Below, in pieces: positions 18,148 to 27,338 of a stretch of DNA of 64,000 bases (positions within the stretch are counted from its first letter, which is position 1; every line of letters starts with the position of its first letter). The position numbers and the translations under genes were made by a program. The DNA is from Marimicrobium sp913061115 (GTDB taxonomy: Bacteria; Pseudomonadota; Gammaproteobacteria; Pseudomonadales; Halieaceae): the NCBI RefSeq assembly GCF_047729875.1, contig NZ_CP159826.1, positions 248,001 to 312,000 of the forward strand, in the 5' to 3' direction. The notes under the pieces were generated by a model that had not been told where the DNA came from, ran no database searches, and worked only from the letters and a program-made list of their open reading frames with translations.

Positions 18148-19053
18148 CTAGCGATTTTTGCTGTTAGCGGCGTGCAGTGATTCGAAATAGTGCTTAAGTG
18201 TCGTCGTCCCGCGCTTTGGTCCTACGCCATCAATCTCACCAGCAGTGACGATGAAGTTGGCTAGGTCGCCAAATTGTGTCGAAAGAAGCGCGATAAGTTT
18301 CACCAGTCCCCTGGCAAGCCACATTGGAATGACCGTGATCTTTATGGGTTTTCCCGCCACCTCAAATGCCATTTCCGCCGCTTCACGTTGCGTCATAATG
18401 TCAGGACCGCCCGCTTCAACTTCTACTTCGTCACCCTCGGCGGTATCCACGCAGACCTCTGCAAGATCGCGGCCATGTATTGGATTCATTTTGTTGTGGC
18501 CTGGCCCGACTAAAAATGACCGACCCTTGGCCGCCATGTCGTAGAGCACACCCATATCTGAAAAATAACCGCAGGGTCTGACAATACGGTAATTCAGACC
18601 TGATTGCCTGAGGTCAGAGACAACACGCTCATGCGCCTGGGTGATGGCCAGATCCATAATATTGTCAGCCCCTTGCATGGAGACATAGACGAACTGATTG
18701 ACATTTGAACTCTGGCAAAGATCCATCAGATTTCGATTGCACTGGTAATCCACTTGCTCAAAAGTCAGGCCGTCACGTTGTCGGGAAATGCCCACAGAAG
18801 AATAGACAATGTCGATACCGTCCATCAGGCCGGCAAGAGTATCGGGTTGTGCAATTTCACCCACAAAAATATCATCGATGTCTTCAGCTTCTAGCGCCGG
18901 GGCAGTAAACGGACCTGGCTCGAACAGTCTTTCCTTGCTGCGCGTCAGCACTCGCACCCAATAGCCCCGCTCATTGAAGGCCTTTACCGCGTATTTGCCG
19001 AGATAACCGGTTGCCCCAGCTATCAGCACTCGTTTTACTTTAGGCTCTGGCAT
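18148..19053 (-). CDS. NmrA-like atypical SDR, NAD(P)-binding
   Basis: A 301-residue protein with the atypical SDR cofactor motif GATGYLGK at residues 14-21 and an RVLTRS basic segment after beta strand two, suggesting NADP binding. The centre has VYVSMQGADN, and the usual Tyr-x3-Lys catalytic pair is absent. The family includes NmrA regulators, isoflavone-reductase-like enzymes and complex I accessory proteins. Some members act on ubiquinone or electron carriers, but nothing here indicates which. It is convergent with the PQQ dehydrogenase. Confidence 0.8.
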   Translation of the reverse strand: MPEPKVKRVLIAGATGYLGKYAVKAFNERGYWVRVLTRSKERLFEPGPFTAPALEAEDIDDIFVGEIAQPDTLAGLMDGIDIVYSSVGISRQRDGLTFEQVDYQCNRNLMDLCQSSNVNQFVYVSMQGADNIMDLAITQAHERVVSDLRQSGLNYRIVRPCGYFSDMGVLYDMAAKGRSFLVGPGHNKMNPIHGRDLAEVCVDTAEGDEVEVEAGGPDIMTQREAAEMAFEVAGKPIKITVIPMWLARGLVKLIALLSTQFGDLANFIVTAGEIDGVGPKRGTTTLKHYFESLHAANSKNR

Positions 19054-19138
19054 GTCTGCCGCTCCTGTCCTTTGGTGGTAATAGGGCTAACTCCAAGCTA
19101 GTCCTACTCAACTATACTAATCAACAGCCGCTAGGATT

Positions 19139-19483
19139 CTATTCTTGTTGCTGCTGAATTGTTTCCAGTTTCCCTTGGCGAATGAATAGGAACAAAGGAA
19201 AGGCGAAGGCGTAGGCAACAGAAAATGTTAGGACGATATAAACCCAGAAAAAGCGCATCCCCAGTCGTCTTGACTCGAAGAATATCCACAGGAGTCCTGC
19301 TATGCAAGCGATCGCCAGGTCTGAGCTCAGCGATTGTGATGCAGCATTGGATGAGCTGGCTGCGATAAATTCAGCGATGGAGAAGGTGCCATCGGATTGG
19401 TCGATAAACTGGAGATTGTAATACCAGGGTATGATCAAACCCGCTAGCGTTAGCGACAGGTAGAAAATTCTTGGGACACTCAT
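19139..19483 (-). CDS. DUF2834-like small integral membrane protein
   Basis: A 114-residue protein with three hydrophobic segments, near residues 5-22, 56-72 and 76-100. The order, with SDLAIACIAGLLWIFFESRRLG at the centre, is that of the DUF2834 family of unknown function. The GluxxArg pair at FESRR follows the second membrane segment. It has its own small gap on both sides and the nearest gene lies 85 bases downstream, so it may be monocistronic. No function is known for the family. Confidence 0.75.
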   Translation of the reverse strand: MSVPRIFYLSLTLAGLIIPWYYNLQFIDQSDGTFSIAEFIAASSSNAASQSLSSDLAIACIAGLLWIFFESRRLGMRFFWVYIVLTFSVAYAFAFPLFLFIRQGKLETIQQQQE

Positions 19484-19662
19484 TGTTCTTCTGCCCTCGG
19501 TAATGATTAATGGTTAAAAGCAGTATACGATCAATTAGCCGTCATAAGAATACGGAGATCGATACCATTCTTTAGGCATTAAAAACCTCTCGGTTTTATT
19601 GCAGAGACGCTGGAGCACAACCTTGGAATTGAGTTTTGTAGGGCAATGGGAGAAATAACGCT

Positions 19663-20508
19663 ATGGACAGACTGAAAGGCAAGCGGATTGTGATAACGGG
19701 CTCGTCTCGCAGTTTGGGGCGACATTTTGCCTTAGCGTGTGCTGCCGAGGGCGCCTCCCTGATTGTTAATGGCACCAATGAAGAGGCGCTGGCTGATGTA
19801 GCACGTGAAGTTGCTGACCTTGGTGTCGCTGTCCATGCAGTGTTGGGTTCAGTCGCTGAAACGGAGGTTTGTAACGCATTGGTAGAGACCTGCGTGGATA
19901 AGTTTGGCGGCATCGATGTGATGGTTAATAACGCGGGGATTGTTCGCGACCGCACTTTGATAAAAATGAGTGATGAGGACTTTGACGAGGTGATTGCGGT
20001 TAATTTACGCGGTCCCTTTCTGTGTACCCGCAGCGCCGCGGTCGCAATGAAGGCACAGGGGAGCGGCCACATCATACAGATCACCTCGGCTTCTGGTCTG
20101 GTGGGAAATTTTGGCCAGACCAACTATGCTGCTGCTAAGGCTGGACTGATGGGTATGATGTACACGGCTGCCAAGGAGCTGGGACGCTACAATATCCGCT
20201 GCAATGCCATGTGGCCTGTGGCTCGAACGGACATGACCCAGCCGCTGATTGATCATTCCGATGCGACGGCCCTGGAGTTGGGCTTTGGCGAGCCCGAAGA
20301 CGTTGCTATGGGACTTGTATGGTTAGCAAGTGACGCTGCCGAGCGGTTTAATAGCCAGTGTTTGACATTCAACGGGCTCAAGACAGCATTGTGGCGCTCA
20401 CCCAGTGAGGACTATATAAAGCAGGAGCAACAAGCCATTAGTATCGAGGAATTGGAAGGCTACTACGCTGAGCTTTCGCCCATTCCGATCTATAGTAGTC
20501 GCGGATGA
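19663..20508 (+). CDS. Short-chain dehydrogenase/reductase (SDR)
   Basis: A 281-residue SDR. The cofactor motif is TGSSRSLGRHF, the second motif NNAG (VNNAGIV), the catalytic Ser lies in QITSASGLVG and the Tyr-Lys pair is YAAAKAGLMG. The C-terminal SDR signature is modified (NSQCLTFNGLKTALW), and 40 extra residues after it are rich in Glu, unlike FabG. It resembles the SDRs found with acyl-CoA or steroid catabolism genes in related bacteria. The substrate is unknown. Neighbours on both sides are on the opposite strand. Confidence 0.85.
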   Translation: MDRLKGKRIVITGSSRSLGRHFALACAAEGASLIVNGTNEEALADVAREVADLGVAVHAVLGSVAETEVCNALVETCVDKFGGIDVMVNNAGIVRDRTLIKMSDEDFDEVIAVNLRGPFLCTRSAAVAMKAQGSGHIIQITSASGLVGNFGQTNYAAAKAGLMGMMYTAAKELGRYNIRCNAMWPVARTDMTQPLIDHSDATALELGFGEPEDVAMGLVWLASDAAERFNSQCLTFNGLKTALWRSPSEDYIKQEQQAISIEELEGYYAELSPIPIYSSRG

Positions 20509-20523
20509 GACCCGAGCGCGAAT

Positions 20524-20880
20524 TCACCAGCCTGTAATCTGGCGCCCCGTTCTCCCTAGGCCGCATTCTCCATCCGCCTTTTTAACGACTGATTGGGCGG
20601 TTGCAGTGCCCTGCGTATTTTGGAACTGGTCCCGGCCTGACTGATACTCATCTTTGGCCGCATGATAGGTCAGCGCCCCTGATCTGATGACGGAGTTCCA
20701 GGCCAGCCAAAGATCGATTCTGGATGCGCCGGCCACTTCCTGTGAAGCCAGCCCGCCAGTCACAAAACCTTTGCAGTACTCTGGCGTTTCACTGATCGTA
20801 GAGTGTTGCCACGGTAAGTCGATGGCGCTAGCGCTGGCGGCAGTAAAAGCGAGTATCAAGGTGAGAAATTTTCGTGTCAT
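20524..20880 (-). CDS. Small secreted protein of unknown function
   Basis: A 118-residue protein with a clear Sec signal peptide (MTRKFLTLILAFTAASASA, cleavage after ASA). The mature part has two Cys residues (EYCKGF and GECGLG) that could form a disulfide, with few other features. It stops 15 bases from the SDR's end, in convergent orientation. No family is recognised. The signal peptide, a start preceded by GGCACCC and codon use like the neighbours support it as a real gene. Confidence 0.6.
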   Translation of the reverse strand: MTRKFLTLILAFTAASASAIDLPWQHSTISETPEYCKGFVTGGLASQEVAGASRIDLWLAWNSVIRSGALTYHAAKDEYQSGRDQFQNTQGTATAQSVVKKADGECGLGRTGRQITGW

Positions 20881-20955
20881 ACGGGTGCCTTGTTTAAAGT
20901 ACCATCACAGATTGTGATTAATATCAGCGGGTGGATTCTTTGCAGTGCTGGTTGT

Positions 20956-21459
20956 TTAGCGTCGATGATGAATCGTCCTATGCTCCGCAGGGTTATAGCT
21001 GTCTTCATTTTGACTGGCAGCGTCGTCCACTTCACGGGGCATTTCACTGGGAAAGTCGCCTACTTGATGAGGAGCTTCTGTGTTCAGTACTTCATGCGGG
21101 GCTGCAGGATTCATGCGTTCAAATTCCTGCTGCTTGACCCGCGCTTGATCATAGACGTTATTGGCATTGGGGTTATCGATAATAACAGTATTGTTATTTT
21201 TCTCAGGCTGCTGATTTTCGACCATGGTATCAGGCTGCTGTTCTTGATCCTGCCACTGAGTTTGAGGCTGCGGTGTGTCGACTTCATTTGTCTGTGGGAT
21301 CTCAATGACCTTAGACGTGGCGTTCGCTTCGGGTGGGGAGTTGGTGAACTCAGGGTTTCCTGCGGCATCCGTGGTTTCGTAAATTTCGCCCCAAGCCGCG
21401 CTGTTCAGGGCGAGGGCTATCAGGCAGACTGAAAACGTTTTCAGGTATCTCACTTTCAT
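20956..21459 (-). CDS. DUF4124-domain secreted protein
   Basis: A 167-residue protein with a Sec signal peptide ending near AAWG. The first mature residues (EIYETTDAAGNPEFTNSPP) match the short DUF4124 domain found at the N-terminus of many gammaproteobacterial periplasmic proteins. The rest is low complexity, rich in Gln, Asn and Glu, and ends in a His/Arg-rich tail. No enzymatic motif is present. It precedes the small secreted protein at 20880 on the same strand, 75 bases away. Confidence 0.75.
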   Translation of the reverse strand: MKVRYLKTFSVCLIALALNSAAWGEIYETTDAAGNPEFTNSPPEANATSKVIEIPQTNEVDTPQPQTQWQDQEQQPDTMVENQQPEKNNNTVIIDNPNANNVYDQARVKQQEFERMNPAAPHEVLNTEAPHQVGDFPSEMPREVDDAASQNEDSYNPAEHRTIHHRR

Positions 21460-21595
21460 CTCCTACGGATAATCATTTTCCTGATGGTAGTGCATTTCGC
21501 CCAGTGGGGACAGATGAATAGGGGATGGGAATAACGACTCGGTAATAGGGTTTATCTTGGGTCAGAGGCCAGTGGCCTTGCACGGTAGACACTGT

Positions 21596-22453
21596 TTAGT
21601 CTTCAGCCTCTGCCTCACGCAGACGTTCCTTGCGACTTTCCTCTTCAGCGAGGGCCGCCTTAATTTCCAGCATCACAGAATCCACATCGGCCAACTCAGT
21701 GGGCATATCGAAGTGTCCTGTTAACGTCAGGTCTGGGTGTAGTTCTGCATTCTCGTACAGTGTCCAAATCTCTTGGGCATAGTGGCTATCCAGCAGCGCA
21801 GGCGCAAACAGTCCGTAGTAATCCGTCATATTTTTGACATCCCGCTCCAGCATGGCAAAGGCGTTATTATTGGCTGCGGCATCGACGGCCTGCGGTAAAT
21901 CAATAATGACAGGACCATCTTGGTCCACAAGTACGTTGAACTCGGACAGGTCACCGTGCACCAATCCAGCATTTAACATACACATCACGTAATGCATGAC
22001 TTGGGCATGGTCTTCGTGCGCTTGCGCCTCCGACATCGAGACTTCGCTGAGGCGGGGTGCAACATCGCCGTTTTCATCTGTGATCAGTTCCATTAGCAGG
22101 ACGCCATCGAAACAGCCGAAGGGTTCTGGAACCCTCACGCCGGCTCGAGCGAGACGGTAAAGCGCATCGACTTCTGCGCTTTGCCAGATATCTTCCTGCT
22201 GCTTGCGTCCGAACTTGGAGCCCTTTTCCATGGCCCTGGCACGTCGGCTATTGCGCACTTTACGGCCTTCGGTATATTGCGCCGCTTTTTTGAAGCTACG
22301 TTTTAGCGCTTCCTTGTAGATTTTGGCGCAGCGAACTTTTGACCCACAGCGCACAACGTAGACGTCGGCTTCTTTGCCACTCATTAGTGGCCGGATGACT
22401 TCATCGATCAAGCCGTCATGGATCAGAGGTTGCAGGCGTTTGGGAGTTTTCAC
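21596..22453 (-). CDS. RIO1-type serine protein kinase-like
   Basis: A 285-residue atypical kinase of the bacterial RIO family. It begins VKTPKRLQPL and has the ATP-site MSGKEADVYVVRCG, the catalytic loop LVHGDLSEFNVLV (D and N conserved) and the metal motif IIDLPQ. The GTG at 22453 is preferred because the pseudomonad relatives I recall begin with the same MKTPKR stretch. A longer frame to 22597 adds unrelated residues. Upstream AGAAAGG is close to the start. Family members phosphorylate serine in vitro; their bacterial role is poorly defined. Confidence 0.8.
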   Translation of the reverse strand: MKTPKRLQPLIHDGLIDEVIRPLMSGKEADVYVVRCGSKVRCAKIYKEALKRSFKKAAQYTEGRKVRNSRRARAMEKGSKFGRKQQEDIWQSAEVDALYRLARAGVRVPEPFGCFDGVLLMELITDENGDVAPRLSEVSMSEAQAHEDHAQVMHYVMCMLNAGLVHGDLSEFNVLVDQDGPVIIDLPQAVDAAANNNAFAMLERDVKNMTDYYGLFAPALLDSHYAQEIWTLYENAELHPDLTLTGHFDMPTELADVDSVMLEIKAALAEEESRKERLREAEAED

Positions 22454-22691
22454 AGACCTTTCTTCACAACAGTGTGGGTTCGTCGTTTGATGGAATTTGC
22501 CTTCAAGATTTTCATTATGAGTGAGCTGCGGATACATTTTGACATGTTTTGGGTCGTTGCAGGTAGCACGCAGTGCGGGCGACCCCTCTACAGCCAACTA
22601 TCCCAGAGTTAGATACGTACTTCTATAGGAAACCTGCATATATTCGTACGCTAGGGGCGTCATTGGCACTTTTGAGCCGGCGTCCGGGCTT

Positions 22692-23126
22692 TTACCGCGC
22701 TTCAGCAATGAACACAGGAATCTTTCGCGTTGTTTTTGCCTGGTAGTTATCATATTCAGGATACGCTGCGACGCTTGCTGCCCAAAGAGTTGCCCGTTCC
22801 TGCTCATCCGTGACTTCCCGTGCGCGCATGTCGAATACTTCTGTTTTGTCACGTATCTGGACATCCGAGCTTGCTCTGAGATTATAGACCCACACCGGAT
22901 TTTTCGGCTGGCCGCCCATTGAGCCGATCAAGACATAGCTGCCGTTGACCTCGACACGCATAAGGGGGATTTTGCGAATGCAGCCGGTCTTGTTGCCCGT
23001 ATGTGTCACCACAATACAGGGCATGCCTGTGTCGAGCAGTGTCGTTCCCTCCGTGCCTCCGCTACTTTCATACAATTCAACCTGTTCGCGCACCCAGCCC
23101 AGCGCGGGAGGTATATAGTCTGTCAT
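22692..23126 (-). CDS. Deazaflavin (F420)-dependent nitroreductase-family protein
   Basis: A 144-residue protein of the DDN/PF04075 split-barrel family. Visible segments are VVTHTGNKTGCIRKIPLMRV, VLIGSMGGQPKNPVWVYNLRAS and a C-terminal YDNYQAKTTRKIPVFI, all family hallmarks around the deazaflavin site. Mycobacterial relatives use F420H2 to reduce quinones or nitroimidazoles. Whether this host makes F420 cannot be seen here, and no F420 biosynthesis gene is in the window. The luciferase-like gene at 967 is another possible user of the cofactor. Confidence 0.8.
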   Translation of the reverse strand: MTDYIPPALGWVREQVELYESSGGTEGTTLLDTGMPCIVVTHTGNKTGCIRKIPLMRVEVNGSYVLIGSMGGQPKNPVWVYNLRASSDVQIRDKTEVFDMRAREVTDEQERATLWAASVAAYPEYDNYQAKTTRKIPVFIAEAR

Positions 23127-23414
23127 ACGCTGTTTGCCTCAATTTATTATAATAATGGAACGCATCACCATACCGCTAGAACGCGTGCGCGTAAATCAAA
23201 GCCCCGGTGCTTGTGATGGACGCGATAGACGTCTGTGGTGTCTGAGTGGCCTTGGTGTAGTCAGTATTTCGCGCAAGGATTTATGGCTGAGTACTAGAGC
23301 CGAACCCCGGGGGTTTTCACTTAGACAGTATTTCAAGCCCATCTGACCTTACCCTGTCACGGAGAACTCTGTTAGCATTCTTGCCCATTATAAAAAAACT
23401 TACAGGAATTCCAT

Positions 23415-24536
23415 ATGATCCGCTTTGCCTGTCTGTTGCTTAGCCTATTTCTGATCGCTTGCAGTGATAGCAGCGATGATAACCCGCCAGATAAAGCGCT
23501 ACCCGACTTCACTATGGCGGACACCTGGCTTGAGAGTTTCGTCGCTACAGAGCCGCTGTTCCCTGGCGGCTCGATGATTATTGTCGACAAAACAGCAGGC
23601 GTCATTCATAAGAGTGCCTTCGGTAATCAGAGTGAGGATTCGGTGGTGCTACTGGCCTCGACCAGCAAGGTCCCAGCTGTAACGTTGTTGATGGCTCTGC
23701 ACGAAGATGACGCCAATGTGAATTTCGATATATCCGCGCCTATTACCAACTACCTCCCTTGGTTGGGGGTCTGGGATTCCGCTATTACCACTGAGAACCT
23801 GGTGTCTAACCGCTCTGGCATACCGGGCCTATTCAACATATTCATTCGCCCTGCGGACTATGCGCCCCATCTTTGCCAGTTTCTCCCTGCCGGCACTCTG
23901 CTAGAGTGTGCTGAAACGCTGTTCACCACGGCTCTTCCCAATCTGCCTAGCACCAAGCCCAATACCGCCTTTGACTATGGTGGCAGCCAGTGGCAATTAG
24001 CCGGAGGTGTTGCTGAACTGGTGGGTGGCGGAACATGGCATCAACTATGGGATCAGTACATTGCTGAACCCTGTGGTCTTCAAGTTGCACGTTTCGGCAA
24101 TAACTTGAGCCTCTCCGACGGCTGGGATGGGAACCCTGACGGCCTAGTAGGCTTGGCAAACCCTAATATGGAAGGGGGAATGATGAGTGATCTCGATGAC
24201 TATGCAAAGCTTATTTCTCTGCATTTAAATGATGGTGCCTGCGGTGGCAATCAAGTGCTGTCCCCTGAGGGTGTCGCTTTTATGCGCAAAGACCGCAGCC
24301 CCGAGGTAGGCTATGGCATGGGTTGGTGGATCAAAGCACCGAAGCAGGGGGGTAGTGTCTACCTGTATGATGATCCAGGGTATTACGGGTCCATTTCATG
24401 GATAGACATCGAGCGCGGGTATGGCGCAGTGGTGTTCTTCGAAGAGTATACCGGAACTGCTGGTAGAGTGGGTTCAGGAGGAGTGACTAGCCAACTGATT
24501 CCGATTATTGAAGAGGCATTAGATGCGGTGCGTTAA
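23415..24536 (+). CDS. Serine beta-lactamase-fold hydrolase, lipoprotein
   Basis: A 373-residue class C beta-lactamase-fold protein. The signal segment MIRFACLLLSLFLIAC ends in a lipobox, and the mature protein starts with Ser/Asp-rich residues. The nucleophile motif is Ser82-Thr-Ser-Lys85 (STSK), with the second-site tyrosine in FDYGGSQWQLAGGV. A pair of Cys residues (HLCQF and LLECAE) may form a disulfide. The ATG is preceded by ACAGGAATTCCAT, a good ribosome site. Likely a periplasmic or surface esterase/peptidase. It is monocistronic by spacing. Confidence 0.82.
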   Translation: MIRFACLLLSLFLIACSDSSDDNPPDKALPDFTMADTWLESFVATEPLFPGGSMIIVDKTAGVIHKSAFGNQSEDSVVLLASTSKVPAVTLLMALHEDDANVNFDISAPITNYLPWLGVWDSAITTENLVSNRSGIPGLFNIFIRPADYAPHLCQFLPAGTLLECAETLFTTALPNLPSTKPNTAFDYGGSQWQLAGGVAELVGGGTWHQLWDQYIAEPCGLQVARFGNNLSLSDGWDGNPDGLVGLANPNMEGGMMSDLDDYAKLISLHLNDGACGGNQVLSPEGVAFMRKDRSPEVGYGMGWWIKAPKQGGSVYLYDDPGYYGSISWIDIERGYGAVVFFEEYTGTAGRVGSGGVTSQLIPIIEEALDAVR

Positions 24537-24716
24537 GCGTCTCCGTGGCCAGCTTGACGCGCACTGGACTTCGATTCGAGCGCATGTCGGCAGATTTGGG
24601 CCATGATGCTTGGACGAATGAGTGGATTGTTGCTAAAGCGCTTCACGGGTTTAAACGTGGCCACTGCCGGGCAAGTGCGTGGTATGCTGCGCCATTCTTA
24701 ATGGGAGCAGAACACA

Positions 24717-25103
24717 GTGGAAACGATAGAAATTGATGAATCCCTCAATGTTTTTGGCGAATCTCTTTTGCCGTGCAGTGAAGACCCGATGACAGGATTT
24801 TTGAGAGACGGATGTTGCAACACCGGCGACCAAGATATTGGTTCCCATACGGTGTGTGTTGAGGTCAGCGAAGAATTTTTGGAGTACTCTCGCTTTGCCG
24901 GTAATGACCTCAGTACCCCGGTGCCGGCGTTTGGCTTTGCCGGGCTTAAGCCCGGTGACCGCTGGTGTTTATGCGCCCCACGCTGGTTACAGGCACATGA
25001 GCAGAAAATGGCTCCCAGAGTATTCCTTACCCGCACCCACAAGCGGGCACTCGAAACGGTTCCGTTGGAGGTGCTGCGCCAATATGCAGCTGACCTGAAC
25101 TGA
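24717..25103 (+). CDS. DUF2237-like protein
   Basis: A 128-residue soluble protein of the DUF2237 family. Typical segments are NVFGESLLPCSEDPMTGFLRDGCC, GSHTVCVEVSEEFLEYS and LKPGDRWCLCAPRWLQA, with conserved Cys, Asp and Trp. The function is unknown. The start is GTG at 24717 with GGGAGC upstream. Its stop overlaps the next start by one base (TGATG), so it is translationally coupled to the carboxylesterase downstream, a hint that the two act together. Confidence 0.85.
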   Translation: METIEIDESLNVFGESLLPCSEDPMTGFLRDGCCNTGDQDIGSHTVCVEVSEEFLEYSRFAGNDLSTPVPAFGFAGLKPGDRWCLCAPRWLQAHEQKMAPRVFLTRTHKRALETVPLEVLRQYAADLN

Positions 25104-25786
25104 TGCTGCTTTCCGCCCCTCTGCCCGTTGTTGAGCTCAACCCTGTGGCCGATCCGGTCGCAGTCGTTATTTGGCTTCATGGCCTGGGCGCTGACGGACA
25201 TGATTTCGAACCCATAGTCCCCCAGTTGCGATTGCCTGCTGAGTTGCCTGTGCGTTTTGTGTTCCCTCATGCGCCAGAAATGGCAGTGACGGCCTTTGGC
25301 GGTCAACGGGCGCGAGCGTGGTTTGATTTTGATCCGGCCGGCGGAACCGATTTGCCGGGTTTGAAAAAATCTACGTTGCAGATTTACGATCTCATTCAGA
25401 ATGAAATTGATAAAGGCATACCCCCTGAGCGGATACTGTTGGCAGGTTTTTCGCAGGGCGGAGTGATGGCACTTCATACGGCGCTGTATTATCCCAAACG
25501 CTTGGCAGGGATTCTCGCCTTATCCACTTTTCTCGCCGAGGGGGAGAAATTGGCTTCAGATAAGTCGCCGGCCAATGAGAAAATCCCCATTCTGATGTGT
25601 CATGGCCAACAGGATGCGGTGCTACCATTGTCATTAGGCCAATCCTCACTGGCGCAATTGGAGCGCTCTGGTTATGCTGTTGAGTGGCGCGAGTACCCGA
25701 TGGGGCACGAGGTGTGTTTGGAAGAAATACGAGAAATCAGTCGCTGGCTACAAGCTGTTCTAGGGTCAGGGGATAACCCTGGTTAG
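25103..25786 (+). CDS. Alpha/beta-hydrolase carboxylesterase (phospholipase/carboxylesterase family)
   Basis: A 227-residue hydrolase of the carboxylesterase/acyl-protein-thioesterase family. The oxyanion segment is WLHGLGADGHDF, the nucleophile elbow is GFSQGG with Ser117, then an acid in HGQQDAVLP and the catalytic His in MGHEVCLEE. This resembles pseudomonad carboxylesterase 1, which hydrolyses medium-length esters or acyl thioesters. There is no signal peptide, so it is cytoplasmic. It is coupled to the DUF2237 gene by a TGATG overlap. Confidence 0.9.
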   Translation: MLLSAPLPVVELNPVADPVAVVIWLHGLGADGHDFEPIVPQLRLPAELPVRFVFPHAPEMAVTAFGGQRARAWFDFDPAGGTDLPGLKKSTLQIYDLIQNEIDKGIPPERILLAGFSQGGVMALHTALYYPKRLAGILALSTFLAEGEKLASDKSPANEKIPILMCHGQQDAVLPLSLGQSSLAQLERSGYAVEWREYPMGHEVCLEEIREISRWLQAVLGSGDNPG

Positions 25787-25833
25787 CAAGATCGTCCCGT
25801 TAATGCCTTAGACCAATAAAAAGAGGAAGTAGA

Positions 25834-26241
25834 ATGCTATCTGTAAAAGAAATCTTTTCTTTAAAAAATATAGGTCTCGCTATTGTTTTCCTATTCTTCA
25901 TGCTCGGAGGCATTACGCACTTCACGGATCCCAATTTTTATGTCTCCATCATGCCTCCCTACGTTGGATACCATCTTACGATCGTTTATATCAGTGGCGT
26001 GCTAGAAATTCTGGGCGCAATAGGCATTCTCATTCCAGCGTTACGCCAGATGTCGGGAAATGGATTGGTGTTGCTTGTTGTGTGTGTGTCGCCAGCCAAT
26101 ATCCATATGTGGATGCATCCGGAACTTTTTCCTGATGTGCCTGAGGCGTTTTTGACTGTCAGGCTGGTTGTTCAAGTGTTGCTGTTAATGTTGATCTGGT
26201 GGTCTACACGCACACCATCAACTGCAAAGCCGGCTGTCTAG
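25834..26241 (+). CDS. DoxX-like small membrane protein
   Basis: A 135-residue protein with four hydrophobic segments and a central GVLEILGAIGILIP stretch typical of the DoxX/DoxD membrane family. The His/Asp residues at GGITHFTDP lie after the first segment. A strong ribosome site (AAAAAGAGGAAG) precedes the ATG. The family is loosely linked to sulfur or redox functions, but the role here is unknown. Confidence 0.75.
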   Translation: MLSVKEIFSLKNIGLAIVFLFFMLGGITHFTDPNFYVSIMPPYVGYHLTIVYISGVLEILGAIGILIPALRQMSGNGLVLLVVCVSPANIHMWMHPELFPDVPEAFLTVRLVVQVLLLMLIWWSTRTPSTAKPAV

Positions 26242-26261
26242 AGACATATTTTTCGCGGGCT

Positions 26262-27182
26262 TTATTCTGGCGTGGGGCAGTGGGTCGAAGAGCCTCCTGC
26301 ACTCAACGTTTCGATATAGCGGCGAATCGCTGCCCAGGCCTCGGCCGCTTCCGGCACCCCCGCAGTGACTAATCCATGCCAGCCTTGAACCATGCCGGGC
26401 CAGGCTTCCACTGTGACGTGCACACCTGAGCGCATCGCGTTGCCGGCAACACTGATGGCACCCTCTCTGACGGCATCGAACTGACCTATTTGTATATACA
26501 TAGGTGGCAACCCACGCAAATCGGCATTCGCCGGAGACACGCGCGGGTCGTCAAGAGAGAGTTGCCCTGCCAAGTACTCTAGGCCGCGATTGCGCACCCA
26601 CTGCGGTGTCAAAAATGGATCTCGACCGGCAACCGTTTGTCCCGATACCGCCAGGTCGAACCAACCGGTCAGTGATATGAAGCAGGCTGGCAGCGGCAGG
26701 CCCTTGTCGCGCAGTTGTACAAGTAAGCCTAAGGCGAGACTGCCACCGCAGGACTCACCCACCAGTATGATATCTGCAGGGTCTGTGCCCTGTTCAAGTA
26801 ACCCACAGTAGGCAGTGAGGCAATCATCGGGTGCTGCGGGGTAGGGATGCTCCGGTGCAAGGCGGTAGTCGGGCATTACGACGTTGCAGCCTACTTGTCG
26901 GGCGATGATTTCGGCGTAAAAATGGTATTCGTCTAGGCCGCTGGAGACGAAAGCGCCTCCATGACAGTGAAACGCGGTATATTTATTATCGGCACCTTTC
27001 AATGTGTAACTGCCACAACGAACGCCACCGTAATTGGCTATTTCGATCTCAAGCTCATCGCTCGTTGGGTGGCCGTGGAAGGGTGCAAACATGTCGCGTA
27101 CCGCGTGAAAATCTGCATCTGGGTCGGCAAAGTTCTCGGGAATTACTTCTATGATTGCTAGCAGCTCTTTACTTTGAGTCAC
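26262..27182 (-). CDS. HSL-type alpha/beta-hydrolase (esterase/lipase)
   Basis: A 306-residue esterase of the hormone-sensitive lipase (family IV) group. It shows the HGGAF oxyanion motif (FHCHGGAFVSSG), the DYRLAPEHPYPAAPDD segment and the nucleophile elbow GESCGGSLA. The acid lies in QIGQFDAVRE, and the late His is in VQGWHGLV. Such enzymes hydrolyse short acyl esters. The gene is convergent with the DoxX gene, with 20 bases between the stops. There is no signal peptide. Confidence 0.88.
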   Translation of the reverse strand: MTQSKELLAIIEVIPENFADPDADFHAVRDMFAPFHGHPTSDELEIEIANYGGVRCGSYTLKGADNKYTAFHCHGGAFVSSGLDEYHFYAEIIARQVGCNVVMPDYRLAPEHPYPAAPDDCLTAYCGLLEQGTDPADIILVGESCGGSLALGLLVQLRDKGLPLPACFISLTGWFDLAVSGQTVAGRDPFLTPQWVRNRGLEYLAGQLSLDDPRVSPANADLRGLPPMYIQIGQFDAVREGAISVAGNAMRSGVHVTVEAWPGMVQGWHGLVTAGVPEAAEAWAAIRRYIETLSAGGSSTHCPTPE

Positions 27183-27338
27183 GGAGTGGCTTCATGATTA
27201 GGCTCATTTCTTAAACAAGGCGGTAATACTTCGTGGCACTTCATGCACCTTAAATCGCACTGGAGAAGGATATATGCGTAACAGTATATTAGTATAGTGG
27301 ATAAACTTTTCCTACGTGTATGTTAGGTGTGGAAAACA

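Noticed and set aside
23134..23346. Plus-strand open frame in the gap after the DDN-like gene
   Set aside because: No ribosome site, arginine-rich composition and no recognisable family; more likely a chance frame in the promoter gap.
24698..25477. Long minus-strand frame of 259 residues across the DUF2237 and esterase genes
   Set aside because: Antisense to two genes with clear family matches; biased composition (His, Arg, Ser) typical of shadows.
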